A DNA stretch of 64,000 nt from Diphasiastrum complanatum (lineage: Eukaryota; Streptophyta; Lycopodiopsida; Lycopodiales; Lycopodiaceae): NCBI GenBank assembly GCA_029204225.1, contig CM055109.1, positions 32,558,927 through 32,622,926 on the forward strand, read 5' to 3'. The first letter of the stretch is position 1; each line of letters opens with the position of its first letter. A program made the position numbers and the translations under genes. Positions 1 to 11,762 of this stretch are shown here, piece by piece. A model generated the notes under the pieces. The model was not told where the DNA came from and made no database searches. It saw nothing but the letters and a program-made list of their open reading frames with translations.

Positions 1-824
1 TTTTTGCTTAACCTCATCTCTTACGGGAAGAGAAAGGGTGAAACCTATGTAAGAGAGACTTCTGTTTACACTTCCACCACTCTTCTTCTTCTTCTTTTTC
101 TTCTTCTCCTTCTTCTTCCTCTCTCCTTTCTTCGAAGGAGGCTTGATCAGTGGCGCCCATCTACTTGCTAGAATCAAATGACTTAATACTTCTCGATAAG
201 AGATCTTTTGCTATGTTCCTCATGCTTATTTCTGCTTGGATATCTCAAGAGTTACGAAAATTGTTGTAGGGTCGTAGTTTAGCGCGAGCCACCCTCCGTC
301 TGTCAAAAGGGTTAGTTCGACGAGGATAAAGCTCTAACTATATTAAGTTTTGGCTACTATAGTTGCTTTTCTAACCACATTCACATTAACACTAACAAAC
401 TATCCTATCATCAACTAACACTAACCACACTTTCCATGAGTAGAAGAGATAGGTTAGAGGGAGGTAGCTCACAAGCACTTGCTTTTAATCTAATGGAGAA
501 ACTTTAACAAACATAAAAAATGAAATGACAAAGCATAAGCACAATAGAAACTACAAGCAAAAAGCAATAGACCCAAAGCAAGCTCATGAGGATGCTAGAT
601 TCACCAAAGTGGTAGAGTTTCATCCTCTCAATTAGCATAGAAAATGGTGTACAAGAGGTGCTTTTTTATTCTTGGGGAGGCCCTTGCCCCTTGGTTTCTA
701 TTGGCTACTTCAAGAAAGGGAGGATTAAAATCCTAACCCTTCAAAAGAAACACACTTCAATCTATGGTGCACAAAGAAGCACACCCCACCTACCACCATT
801 TTGACTTTGACCATAATTAGTCAA
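1..824. other. No gene recognised; pyrimidine-rich start
   Basis: I see no convincing coding sequence here. Positions 65-130 are a (CTT)n-like pyrimidine run. The string TGGCGCC at 151-157 follows a CA dinucleotide and could be a Ty3-type primer-binding site after an LTR end, but the end of the Ty3 relic further on shows no matching LTR end, so I do not call it. The rest is AT-rich sequence with short repeats of the type CATTAACACTAAC. Confidence 0.4.
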
Positions 825-950
825 AGACTCTGACGTTGTAATGACCTTATTGACCAGTTTGCCATCCTCTTATGAAAACTGGGTGATGATGGTAATCACA
901 CACTCAAATATAACATGGTCCAGAGTCTTAATTGTGAAATTTCAGAGAAA
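825..950 (+). pseudogene. Ty1/copia gag fragment
   Basis: A short open stretch beginning around 829 reads VVMTLLTSLPSSYENWV. This is the conserved C-terminal gag motif of plant copia elements (UBN2-type gag; compare MTLLSSLPKSYEHFV in the better preserved gag at 46.9 kb). Only about 35 codons are recognisable before similarity is lost. A similar motif occurs at 25.4 kb. The sequence just after it, around 963-1,150 (a GATCTACAAAAGATC segment and then a CACACGTGTG segment), resembles 14.35-14.53 kb, so both belong to one repeat family. It is a dead fragment. Confidence 0.6.
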
Positions 951-2327
951 TGGACTCAATTTGATCTACAAAAGATCAATAAGAGTGATTGGAAACTTGA
1001 AATTTTGATCTATATCAAAACTAGCATCCAAATCTAGTTTCTACTTGACAATTTCCATATATCCAAGCAAGAACAACAAAAAATAATGATCCAAAGGCTT
1101 CACACGTGTGAAGTATAGCCACTATATGGCCTACTAACAACAAATAAGTTTACTTAAGAAATCTAGGCATTCATCCACAAAGAACTTGCTTAAGAGAGTG
1201 AAAACACCAAGATTGCTCCCAAATCAATGTTTCTCATCATTAGCCTCCAAATGGATCTCACATGGATGATGTACAAAATCTTCATAATCTCTCTCTAAGC
1301 CATATCCAGCACATGTGAGACAGATCATAGTGCTTATCCATAAGATTCCACTAATTTGCCACATCATCATTGGTGGCTAGTGTTGACCTTCTAGATTCCT
1401 ACAATCTAGGAGATAACTCCTACAATTTAGGAGATTTGACATTTGACTCAAATGAAATCTATATTCAATGGATTTGAACTTTATGCTTGACATTTCACAC
1501 GTGGGAGACTACTCCTACCCATGTGATATAGCATTTTCTACCACTAGAATGGTGCCAAGTGACATAATACTACTAAACTAGTTTTTGGCCAATTTAACCA
1601 CTAGTTTCCAAGTCTAAATGAGATGTACAACCTATATGATCTATCTAAATGACTTGGTCATAGATTTCACACGTGGGAACAGGCTTCACACATGTCTAAT
1701 GATGATAGGTACAAGTCATTAGAAATTTTAGCTATTGGCAATTTCTGTGGAGGTCGAGTTGGTATCTTTCTCATTCCAAATCGATCCGGATCCATGTGTT
1801 GTAGGATCTGTTTATCTGTCAGCTCATCTTCTTTGTTGTATAAAAAGGCATGTTGCTAGAGGGTACCAAATCATCTTCAACTTGCTTGGGTATAGGTTCC
1901 GCTGCTAACCATGCCACGTTGAACATGTTCACCTCTCGTAAGTTATTTGCGTGTCTAGGGTGTATCCCTTTGATGAAGATGTGCTGGGTTTTGTATCGAA
2001 TTCGACTGACATGCATGCCTAGCCATACAGTCCACCATGGCTAATGTTTACGTCCATCATACAATGTCAGTTTGTGATTTGTAATGACCTTCCTTTACTG
2101 ATCTCGGGCAGTCAATACTATGGTCCGCGGTGAAGGAATCATCATTAGCCTTGGGAGTAATAGGTTTCAGCACCCATGTGGTTGGATCTACCTTTACTGC
2201 ATGTTCTATCTTCTCAAATGTCAGTTTTCATGTTTTATTCTTCTCCACTTGCATGTATGTTCATCACAGATTGTCTCATCATCATTTACGTGAGCTGTCG
2301 TTATGTATATATATGTGACAAGGCAAT
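951..2327. other. Repeat-derived sequence without a supported gene
   Basis: Positions 951-1,150 share blocks with 14,350-14,530 (GATCTACAAAAGATC and a downstream CACACGTGTG), so this is remnant LTR or leader sequence of a copia family. The antisense stretch 1,790-2,016 looks mildly protein-like across a frameshift, but I recognise no family. Nothing else is supported. Confidence 0.4.
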
Positions 2328-3260
2328 ATGGATGATGTGGAATGTGAAGATCTTGTATTCGAACGAGGTCGAAGAGGATGTAGTCAAAGCCAAGCACCAT
2401 TCGAAAAGTGGGGATTGGATTACATCGGTCCAATTCACCCTACGACAAGGAGTTTCCAGACTCGATACGTAATCGTAGCCACAGACTACCTCACCAAATG
2501 GGTCGAAGCCAAGGCAGTAAGAGTAGCTGATGCTAGGACCACTGCCAAGTTCCTTTATGAAAATATCATTGTATGCTTCGGATGCCCGATAGAGCTAGTC
2601 AGTGATTGCGGAAGCCATTTCATCAATGAGACCAGCAAGGTCCTATTGGAGGAATTCTTCGTGATCCACAGAACCAGTACGCCTTATTATCCTCGTGGTA
2701 ATGGGCAAGCAGAATCATCCAATAAGATCCTGTGTAGCGTGCTCATGAAAATAGTTGAAGCTAGCAGATAAGATTGGGAACATAAGTTGCTTGCTGCACT
2801 GTGGGCATTTAGGACAACATATAAATGAAGCACTGATCAAACACCCTTCCAATCGGTATATGGTCATGATGTTGTGATGTCATTAGAGTTTTTAGTTCCT
2901 TCATTAAGGATTGCCACCACGCAGCATCTTAGTGAGTCCAAATCTCTACAGCTACACCACGAAGCTCTGCATAAACTCTGTGAAACACACTTACTAGCTG
3001 TGCATCCACTGGCAGCTGAAAAGGAAAGACGCAAAGCATGGCATGATCGCAGGTTACAAAAGAAGGATCTTCGTTCTGGAGATCTGGTCCTGATGTATAA
3101 AACCAAGGCGATCAAAGGGAAATTAAAATTCACAAGTGAAGGTCCCTATCGGATCAGGGAAATTCTTAATCATGGAGCCGTGAATTTAGAAAAGTTAGAT
3201 GGGACACCATTCGATACACCCATCAACGGTAGCCGGTTGCACAAGTACTGGCCACCATAG
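2328..3260 (+). pseudogene. Ty3/gypsy integrase, 3' end of pol (broken)
   Basis: The product joins retroelement cDNA to host DNA. The reading frame carries the integrase core: WGLDYIGPI near the start, DYLTKWVEAKAV, then VSDCGSHF and the PRGNGQAE segment, which supplies the third acidic residue of the D-D-E triad. It continues as WEHKLLAALWAFRTTYK and ends with the C-terminal GPYRIREI region. Two in-frame stops (2,769-2,771 and about 2,826-2,828) interrupt an otherwise collinear frame, so this is a point-mutated relic. No protease, reverse transcriptase or RNase H is visible upstream. A purine tract with GTGGGGG at about 3,278-3,284 lies just after the stop, where a polypurine tract and 3' LTR would be expected, but I could not define the LTR end. 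Confidence 0.85.
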
Positions 3261-3536
3261 TGAGATAGATCCAGAGTAGTGGGGGCACGTTACGAAAAGC
3301 TAATCTGCTAAGCCATCACCGCTAGATCTAAGAAGATCAAGCCAAATCAAGCTAAATCCATCAAAATTTAGCCAGATCTGACAAGTTCGGAGAAATCCAT
3401 CAGAATCCAAGAAGGATCCAGATCTAGATAGGATCAAGGAGTGAAAAATTCTTGTGATCAAGTTCAACTCTTGGGGTTCGAACCAACCAATGTCAAGTGG
3501 CATTTTGGAGGAACGCTCTCACAGGTATGATCGGCA

Positions 3537-4133
3537 GTGGCAGTGTCCGGTCAGGTGATAGCTGCATTGAAACACGCATCTATAGCCTGGAAATTTCTCG
3601 TTCGGAGAGAAATATGGGATAGCTTGGAGGTACACACATTTTGGCGCTCATGGGTGATGGAAGTGCGAGGTGGTGCCCCTCACGTGCAAATCGTATTCAT
3701 TACGTTCTTGATGCTCTCTAAGTGTTTATGTGGTCATGTGTTGGATTCCTTGGGTACTCATCTTATGCGGTGCCCCAAAGGTGCAGACCATATAGAGTCA
3801 CATGACTCCATTTGTAACGTTTCTGCTGCTATTGCTCATGATAATGATTTTCATGTTGTTCAAGAGCAAACACACATTTTTTCAGGGCCACCTTCGCAAT
3901 CATCTCATCAGCTTGTTGACCTTGTTCTCTTGTATGACAAAATGTTTCGTTACCATCTATCATTATATCTTTCTATCGTCAATGTCTTTTTGTTGCATCT
4001 GCAACATTCGCAAGCACTTTCAATTCTTCAACGTGCTCAATTTGCGGGAGCGGCTGTAACAAAGCTTCTTGCATTACATGTTAGTGACACTATTCTAGTT
4101 AGTGATTTACATCAAGCAATAGGTTTTGAGTAA
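3537..4133 (+). pseudogene. Reverse-transcriptase-type retroelement, C-terminal region
   Basis: This 198-codon open frame has the pattern C-L-C-G-x3-D-x2-G-x-H-x3-C, then an H about 12 residues on and a V-x-E (FHVVQEQTH). From family knowledge, this layout follows the RT domain in non-LTR-like retroelement proteins of plants and fungi: a zinc-binding-like cluster and then an endonuclease-like VDLVL segment (here LVDLVLL). The middle (LSLYLSIVNVF) has drifted, and no RT domain lies upstream. I read it as a 5'-truncated insertion next to the Ty3 relic. An unrelated host protein is possible. The frame is open, but the start codon is arbitrary. Confidence 0.4.
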
Positions 4134-5159
4134 TTATTTTAATGTTTTCTGTTTTATTAGGCTTTTTAGCTTAATTAATTTTGCCATTTTAGCATTATCA
4201 TTCTATGTACTTTCATCTTTTGTACATTAATGGGTTTTCCTTGAATAATAGAAGTTTTTCTTTAATGTAGTGTAATAGTTTTTTAGCAACTTTATCATGT
4301 GTTTTTCTAAGTCAAGTAAAAATCAATGACAAGTACGAGGAGGAGTTAAGAGTTTAGTCAACTTCCAAGAAGCTACTAACCATGTGGCTCATTAAGTCAA
4401 GCTCATAATAAAATATGAAACAATATTAAACAACTATAGCTTATCATCATATCTCCAATAATTCTCTCTAGTATGGGCTCTATAAGTGGATGTATGATGT
4501 AAATATTGTGCATATTGAAGCTGATGCAATCAAATATTGTTGAAAAAAATGATAAGATCAAGTTCATGAGCTCGGAACATAAATGACATTAGGCCCATAA
4601 AATTCAGGGCTCTCAAATCTGCTCTATATTTTGCTAAATAAGAAAAAGAGCTAACAAAATCAATTTCTACTTAGCATAAATTCTTGCCACAAGTGGGTTC
4701 ATGGATTTTCAAAGCTTTTGCCCTCTTGGAAACTCATACAATTCTTGGATAAAGACTTTGTTTTGCACAAATTAAATTGTCACATCAAAATAACCAAAAA
4801 ATCTCATAAAGATCTTCCTTGTCATGCCATGCTACAATTTGAAATTTCTAGCTAGATTGTGTATTGCTTTGTCCTTAATATGACTACATGCATTGCACTC
4901 ACACATGTCACATGTATGTAAAATTCTAAAGACTTGTATGAAAGAAATTAGCTATATCATAATTTATACCATAAAGTAGGACACTACCCCTCACAAAACA
5001 AAGTCATGGAGCTTAATTAAAGACATTGCTAGGTATGTAAGAATTTTTGGGCCTATTTCATTGAAGTTTTGCCATGTGGCAAAATTCTATGTATTCTTGC
5101 GAGAGATTTGGAAGGCGTCCTTGGCCTCTCTTTGCCCCACGTTTCACAAAGCCTATGAA
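4134..5159. other. AT-rich spacer, nothing recognised
   Basis: No open frame of note, no recognised repeat and no RNA gene was seen. It is AT-rich with scattered short direct repeats. Confidence 0.4.
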
Positions 5160-5583
5160 TCTTTCTCGTATATATCACTCTCATAAAAGCATTCCTTTCC
5201 TTCTCATTTTAAGAGAGTAGACCCAAAAAATGCATGGGAGTCGATTGGAGAGGGTGTGTCCACAACTAGGTCGTCAAACCTTTCTCATACATATCACTCT
5301 CATAAAAGAATTCCATTCCTTCTCATTTTAAGAGAGTAGACCCAAAACATATCACTCTCATAAAGGAATTCCATTCCTTCTCATTTTAAGAGAGTAGACC
5401 CAAAAAATGCATGACAGTCGATTGGAGAGGGTGTGTCCACAACTAGGTCGTCAAACCTTTCTCATACATATCACTCTCATTAAAGAATTCCATTCCTTCT
5501 CATTTTAAGAGAGTAAACACAAAAAATGCATGGGAGTCGATTGGAGAGGGTGTGTCCACATGGTGCAACTAGGTCATCAAACC
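5160..5583 (+). repeat. Tandem repeat, ~118-bp unit, about 3.5 copies
   Basis: Each unit runs from TTTCTCATACATATCACTC through TTTTAAGAGAGTAGACCC and GGAGAGGGTGTGTCCAC to AGGTCGTCAAACC. The copies begin near 5,160, 5,279, 5,346 and 5,456. The second is cut to about 67 bp, ending at the shared string AGACCCAAAA, and the fourth carries a small insertion before AACTAGGTCATC. The copies differ by few substitutions, so the array looks fairly young. It lies about 820 bp upstream of the cytochrome b561 start codon. Confidence 0.9.
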
Positions 5584-6401
5584 TTTGGTGGAAGTGTGTT
5601 TTGAATCACCATTGTAATGACAATGATGGGCTCCCAAAGATCGGAGGGCATGCAGATATGGTACCATCTCGAAAAGATGGCGGTACCACTCACCCTCACA
5701 ATTAGAGGGTTGGTGCATTGAACAACCCCCCCCCACCCCCCCCCAAAGAATATACCAAATGTACAATGTCCAAATATGGTGGTCACTAAATCCACGTCTA
5801 CAAATAAAAAGAAAAACAATGCTCGTGGTTGGCATATGGGAGAGCCTCAGAAAAAGAAAAGGAAAAAGAAAAGAAAATAAAAATAAAAGAATAAAAAATT
5901 CAGAATTTCAGTAATAATAAAGTGTCCAGTAATATAATAAAACCAATAAATAATTTTCATTAATAATAGCGGGCGTGATGACGCAGGAGCCCTGACGCCC
6001 GGGCCGTCACACTTCTATGAAAAATGAAATTTAGCTGAGAAATAAGAAAGCACCTGCCAGATAAGGCCATAGCCTTTCAGTTTGAAAGGCGATGACACTT
6101 GTCAAAGCAACGCTGCCAGGCTTTGACGGGTAAAAACTTAAGGGGGAAAGGGACAGGACATAAATGCTTAAGGGGCAATGAGTGGCTCAGAATGCGCTGG
6201 ACTGACGTGACCTGCGAGGATCGATCCCTGGTCGATTTTCTTATATCTAATTTTCTACTCTCTCTCTCTCTCTCTCTCTCTTTTTCATCTCTTTGGCTTT
6301 TTGGTGTTTTTTGGTTGCGATCCCTGGATTTCCCGATTGGTTGCGATCTCTCGAATTTTTTGTGTGTGTTTTTGTATAGGTTTTTGTGAAGATTGCTGGC
6401 T
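5584..6401 (+). promoter_or_regulatory. Upstream region and 5' leader of cytochrome b561
   Basis: The stretch before the b561 start codon holds a homopolymeric C tract (about 5,726-5,744), an A/G-rich segment (about 5,845-5,890) and a (CT)n run at about 6,257-6,281, about 120 bp before the ATG. CT microsatellites in 5' leaders are common in plants. I see no clear TATA box and could not place the transcription start. The promoter role is inferred from position only. Confidence 0.35.
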
Positions 6402-8804
6402 ATGGCGCTCTCGTGGAGTGTCAAATCCTTCCCCTTCACCATCGGGGTGCATATCTTGGGTGTTGTTGCTGCTGTGTTGGTGCTGGTTTGGAACATCCCC
6501 TTCCGAGGCGGACTTGCTTGGAGTTCCCCCAACAAGGATCTTATATTCAATGTAATCATGCTCTGCTTACGCTTTTCCTGTTCTCTGTATTTCCATGAGA
6601 ACAATTCTGATCGTCGTAGCTGGGGATATATGAGCAGGATTTTTTTGTAGCATCTTCATCATTCATGAGAGAGTATTGCATTGGCTTTTAACACCTTTTG
6701 GTAGCTTCTGTTTGTTCATTAGCAGATCGTTTTGTTTTTATTGATTAGCTCGGTCTTTGACAATGTGTTCTGTACTAAATTTGAAGCAGATCGGTTTTGA
6801 ATTATCAAATCAGAGCTAATTGCAATATAACGCACTTGAATTGAAAACATTTGGCCATTTCAATCTGTCATTAGACTAAACTGTGCCTTATAGTCATGCC
6901 ATTACGCTGCACAATGATACCGAAAGCTGAAATAATCTAGTGCTGATCTATGAGATTCATTCCTCAGCTGAGAGACAGTTAAATACGCAATACCCTAAAA
7001 CGCTCCTGGATTTCATATTTTGTTTGTTATTTGACTGCTTAAAGTTTTCTGATGTCGATTCTAGATCTGGGGTAAAAAACATTCACGGTTCAATTATGTG
7101 GTCGAAGCCTTGTGTGTATAGCTGATCACAAGTGTAGTAGTGTTGCCGCTTAGTTCCATGAAATCGTGTTCCCTGTATGCTGTTAGGATGTGACTCGCTC
7201 AATTAAGTAGTCAATCTTGCAGATTTGCAACGGAAATTTTTGTATTTAATGTTCATAAACAAATGCCATTGCACTCTGATTTGTCTTCAATTCATTTATG
7301 GTGCTAAAACCTTGGTGGCTGTCACTCGTCTTACTTTTCAGCAAAGCAAGCATTTATTTTCCAAATATGCTGGTGGCAACGTTAGAATAAGGTTTGCTAG
7401 CATCAATCTTTCATATTCGAAAGTAGTTTGTGTTGTTATTTGGTGTCTCATAAACATGAAATATATTATCATTTTATCATAATTAAAGTTAAGGTGAAAT
7501 TAAGCACCTTTTATTGTAAGCGTTTACAAGCTGTCAGTGCATGTCGTTTAAAACATGTATCTTGCTGAGCTCTTCAGAGTTGGGAATATAGTGGTAAATG
7601 AGCATGCTCTTTTGAACATTGTTCCTCATTTTTCCACAATCAGCAACATAAAAGTGGTATCACATCAAAAAAATCTAACATCTTGAATTCTGACGGCAGG
7701 TTCATCCAGTTTTGATTGTGATTGGCTTCCTTTTTGTATCCAGTGAGGGTGAGCTTCATTGAATTTCTTCATTATTGTTGTTGGAGTCGAGATTTGGGAG
7801 TAAGATAGCTCGTTTCAGTTTGTTTGGGCTTCAAGGATTTATTTTCATCTTTATTTGCACATGTGACTACTAGGGTCTCTCTTGCAATCTTCTTTTGTTT
7901 CATAGGAGCATGTTTTATTTCCTTAAATATTATCTGCTCACAAAAAATTGAGTATCACGCTTTCATGTTGGATGCACTTACTATGACTACAATTATTCTG
8001 AAACAGCTATTTTGGTCTACAAGAGCTTCCCTGGAACCAAGGAATACAAGAAGTTGGTGCATCTGACTTTGCAAGGAATAGCCCTGATTTTGGCAATTGT
8101 GGCCATCTCAGCTGCATTCAAATTCCATAATGAAAAAGGGATTGCCAATCTTTACAGTCTTCACTCATGGTTGGGTCTTGGAACTGTTATCCTATTTGGA
8201 ATTCAGGTGTGAATCTTCTTTTGTTTTTTGAACGGAGACATTTTTTTTCACTGGGGTAACATGTTCGGCATGTATTTGAATGCCGATGTTATTCATGATG
8301 GCTTGTTATGTTTCTCTTTGGGTTCAAGTACTCTTTGGGTTATTCATGTACTTGTAGTTCTGATTTGATGCTCATATCTTTTCTCCAGGATGGAAATTTT
8401 AGGTCTTTTGAGTGTTCAATCTTGAGCGTATGTCTTATCAAAATCTTTTTTTGCATGCGATTCACCTCTTTGCCTGACACTGAGAGAATGTATTTGCACA
8501 GTGGTTGATAGGATTTGTCACGTTTTGGTATCCTGGTGCTGCAAACAACACAAGGTCTGCTCTAAAACCATGGCACATCTTCTTTGGCCTCTTCATATAT
8601 GGTTTGGCACTCGCAACTGCCGAATCAGGAATATTAGAGAAGCTGACTTTCCTTCAGAGTAGTAGTGTGATAGGAAAATATGGCTCAGAAGCTATGATTG
8701 CCAATTCTTTGGGTCTTACACTGGTATTACTAGGAGCTTTTGTATTTGCAGCAGCAGTAATTCCAGTAGATAGCCCAAGTGACGCCTATGTACCTTTGGA
8801 ATGA
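6402..8804 (+). CDS. CYB561: Transmembrane ascorbate-reducible cytochrome b561
   Basis: A di-heme membrane protein that moves electrons from cytosolic ascorbate across a membrane (tonoplast type in plants) to monodehydroascorbate or ferric iron. Four exons join in frame: 6,402-6,551, 7,700-7,748, 8,007-8,206 and 8,502-8,804, giving 233 residues, the usual length of the plant family. All introns start with GT and end with AG, in phases 0, 1 and 0. Six hydrophobic segments are visible. The four heme-ligand histidines fall at H52 (NVHPV), H85 (LVHLTLQ), H119 (SLHSWLG) and H158 (PWHIFFG), expected pairs H52/H119 and H85/H158. Family signatures FRGGLAW (34-40), AFKFHN (103-108) and GILEKLTFLQ are present. 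I chose ATG 6,402 because it begins the family's N-terminus directly and the upstream in-frame codon is only TTG. The gene appears intact. Confidence 0.95.
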
Positions 8805-10528
8805 GCTGCAAGGTTTGTTGCAAGTGTATGTTACACTACTGTATAATAATTTCTTGTCACTATGTATTACACCTTCATATTCTATGATAGAAGTCCACCA
8901 CCAAGGGAATGGTCTCTTGGCAAGGGGGTTTTGGAGTTTTTCCAAAACCTAGTCATTCTCTTAATCAAAAACTAGTACTTTAAACTCTTTTCCTTGTGCT
9001 TTCTCTGCTGGATCAAACTCTAGAACATAGGCAGGTGAGCATTTACATCAAGAATCATGTGGTAATGTGTTGAATATCATAATTCTTTGTTGGAAATGTT
9101 CATGCTTAATACTAGCGCTGTAAGGAACATTTTTGTGTATATACGGAATATTAAATTTCCCACAACTCTAGTGTTTGCTTGGATTAGTAATTATGTTCTA
9201 CCTTGTAAACCATCTTTATCCTATCATTTCCAAAAAACCAATGCTGCTGTCACTTAGACTTCCCACCGGTGTAAATGCAAACTCACAGAGCTGGTTTCTC
9301 TCAGCATCAGTTGAAAGTTTATCTTCTTATTTCTCAGCACATTTAAAGTATTTGTAAATCATAGATAAGTTTCGCCCAGAACCAATTCCTGAATGAGAAG
9401 GTACCATCGCACAGGAGACTCTAAAATTTGGAGCGTTCCTGAAAGCGCATGCAAAGAAGCTCAAATCTAGCATTCAATATAACAAAAGAGGGTAGTGATA
9501 TGGTGTAATCATCACCAGATTCCTACCCGAAAATATACTGTCCCCTGTGCAATTGGGCTAATTTAAGATTTAACGAGAACTTACTCCTTGAGGTCAAGCA
9601 TTCAACGCCAACACACTGCTCAAATGAGGACATACGAGCAAATACTCCATCAAATGCTTCAAGAATGATGACATGGAACTACTGGCTTTGCAGCTAACAA
9701 AAGGCAGAGCTTGCACTTTGCCTATTCTCCGATTGTCCAATGATGACATGGAACTGGCTTTGCAGCTAACAAAAATCAGAGCTTGCACTTTGCCTATTGT
9801 CCAATTGTCAGGGCTGTGAGATCACCCTGGCTACTGAATAGCATGCCATTGCTCGACTTACACGAGGCTATTCTAAAATGGATTTCTTAATGTTTATTTG
9901 AGCACTATAGAATGATACAAATATTGCCACGTGGGAGCTGGAGCCTGGCAAACAACCCTTGAAATACGTTTCCTGGGGCATGATGCAGTGGCACAGGCAA
10001 TAATAATAAAGAAGCTAAATCTCCAAAAACAAATCTGGATGGCACTACGTCTTATAATAAGCCCAGCTCCTCAAATATTTTGGACACACTCAAGAAATCT
10101 CCAATTAAACAAGTTCACTTTACTGAAAAGAATAAAATGCTGCTGCTATCCACTTCACGAGCTGGATGCTACAGAAGAGGATCATTACGAGACTGCAATA
10201 ACAATTGCTGGCCAAAATAAAGCACCCAATTCTTATGTTAATCCTGATCTACATAAAGCACCCAATTTTCTCTTCAAAATGACTAGCAATTAACATTTGC
10301 AGAAAACTTGCTAATTATAAGATGGATTGAATTGGCCAAAATCTATTTGCAAAGGGATTCTTTGAAGCCTCGTACATCTGAAGTGCATTACTGTGGAAAA
10401 TAGACATTATGGCGTGGGGTTACAAAATATTTGAAGGGCTCTTATAAAAGTGTTTTGTAAAGTCTGATGTATCATGGGCTCTTATGAAAGTGTTTCATGT
10501 ATCATAATACATGCCATACAAAGAGGTT

Positions 10529-10529
<1 letters not shown>
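8805..10529. other. 3' flank of cytochrome b561 and spacer
   Basis: The first few hundred bases probably hold the b561 3' UTR, which is AT-rich with several AATAAT/AATAAA-like strings, but I cannot fix a cleavage site. No gene is recognised in the rest. The open frame at 9,931-10,293 has no family features and I do not call it. Around 10,437-10,505 a GGGCTCTTATRAAAGTGTTT motif occurs twice. Confidence 0.4.
9664..9810 (+). repeat. Direct tandem duplication, 75-bp unit
   Basis: The unit begins AATGATGACATGGAAC, continues GGCTTTGCAGCTAACAAAA and ends CTTGCACTTTGCCTATT. It occurs at 9,664 and again at 9,739 with few differences. It is a simple local duplication downstream of the b561 gene. Confidence 0.85.

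Positions 10530-10567
<38 letters not shown>
10530..10567 (+). repeat. (GA)n microsatellite
   Basis: An uninterrupted run of GA dinucleotides of about 38 bp, bounded by GGTTTG and CTTCATT. Confidence 0.95.
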
Positions 10568-10570
<3 letters not shown>

Positions 10571-11104
10571 CATTAAAATCTTGTAGCTACTTGAGGGTAC
10601 AAAAGATCAAATATGTACATCTCAAGTGTGTATGATACTTTGAGAAAAACAGTTTTGTAAAAGATAGCATATTGAGTAAAATTAGATCAACAAAAATATA
10701 CTAGATATATGTCATTGTACTAAAAATAGAAAAGGATCTCAAATATCATGAAGCAAAGTCAAGCCTCAGATCTCAGCCACTACTATATAGTTGGATGGAC
10801 GTAATTAAACTCGTGGAGTGCCTTGAGCGTGATGAGTGATGTAGCCATTGCTTGGACTTGTGGATACTATCTCACGATATGTCTTGGTCTGTTGGAAGTA
10901 TGATTCGGTCTGATACACTAACGCCTAGCTCGAACGCTTGTCTCTGATTGGCATATATCATCCTCTAATCTATTATATGTATCATTTATGGGTCTTTGTC
11001 TACGGTTGGAAAAGAAATCTATGATATTAGTCTGGGGATCCATATTAATCTGGTCACTAGCTAAAACTCTTTTCTCAAAATTGTTGTCTCTCGTATCATC
11101 AAGG

Positions 11105-11578
11105 CTACTATTACAAATTCCCTAAGATCTTCGATTGACTTGAAGGTTTCACACACCCCATACAAGTGACAACGCATCGTATCTGCCCATCCATAGGGTC
11201 ATAACCGACCCACCCCCATGAATTGGAGCTATCGACATAGTCATGCCCAATTGAGCCTCCTACAATAATTGGCGTTCCATAGCTCTAGCCATTGCACTCG
11301 GCTCTCCCTAACACACATCTCTTGGCTTAGAGAGACATCCTGGCTCATGCACGTGCTCTCCATCCACCAACTCCGGGGTAGACTGAGTGAATGGAAAGAG
11401 AGAAATCCCACCACTATATAGGCATAGCATAGTGGGTCCCATCAAGCACGGTCCTGCCGGCGACGCGTGACCACCTAGGATGGTGATGCGTGGCACCCAA
11501 ACATGTCAATAACGCCAGACCTTCGACATGCCCCTTGCGAGGCCGTCACTGAAGGGCGTACCGTTATGGTACATAACA
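11105..11578 (-). mobile_element. Ty3/gypsy LTR (3' LTR of the relic at 11.8-12.8 kb)
   Basis: Read on the minus strand, a G-rich purine tract (about 11,579-11,600) is followed at 11,578 by TGTTATGTACC, the expected polypurine-tract/LTR junction. Downstream lies a TATA-like CCTATATAGTGG at about 11,415-11,426, consistent with an LTR promoter. The distal part, 11,105-11,215, matches 12,815-12,916 in inverted orientation (shared blocks around ATGGATGGG, GTATGGGGTGTG and GAAGATCTTAGGGA), so it belongs to a repeated LTR family. The far end of this LTR was not resolved. Confidence 0.55.
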
Positions 11579-11762
11579 TCGCCCCCCCTCCCCCTCTCAT
11601 AAAAACTTCCTTCTATGGGAAGAAACCAGAGAATCTAAATCTTAAATCATCCTCTCCCTCCCTGTGTCCTCATCATCTGACTTACTTTTCCAATGAATCA
11701 GATGTTTAGAAATCAAACAATTTCTCAATTGATGACGTCGGGTATCTATGATCCTATTTGGT

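Noticed and set aside
151-157. TGGCGCC after a CA, resembling a Ty3 primer-binding site
   Set aside because: No matching LTR end was found near the only Ty3 relic downstream, and the complementarity beyond seven bases is poor.
1819-2016. Minus-strand 65-codon frame that continues protein-like across a shift to about 1,740
   Set aside because: Mildly protein-like, but I could not tie it to any family and it lacks start or splice context.
5726-5744. C homopolymer as a telomere or quadruplex structure
   Set aside because: Only one interrupted C run without the spaced runs a quadruplex or i-motif needs. It may also be a sequencing-length artefact.
6077-6604. 175-codon minus-strand open frame
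   Set aside because: It overlaps the cytochrome b561 leader and first exon in antisense and owes its length to the CT repeat and exon composition.
9931-10293. 120-codon open frame downstream of b561
   Set aside because: No family motifs, no splice or promoter context, and low-complexity composition. It is most likely a chance frame.
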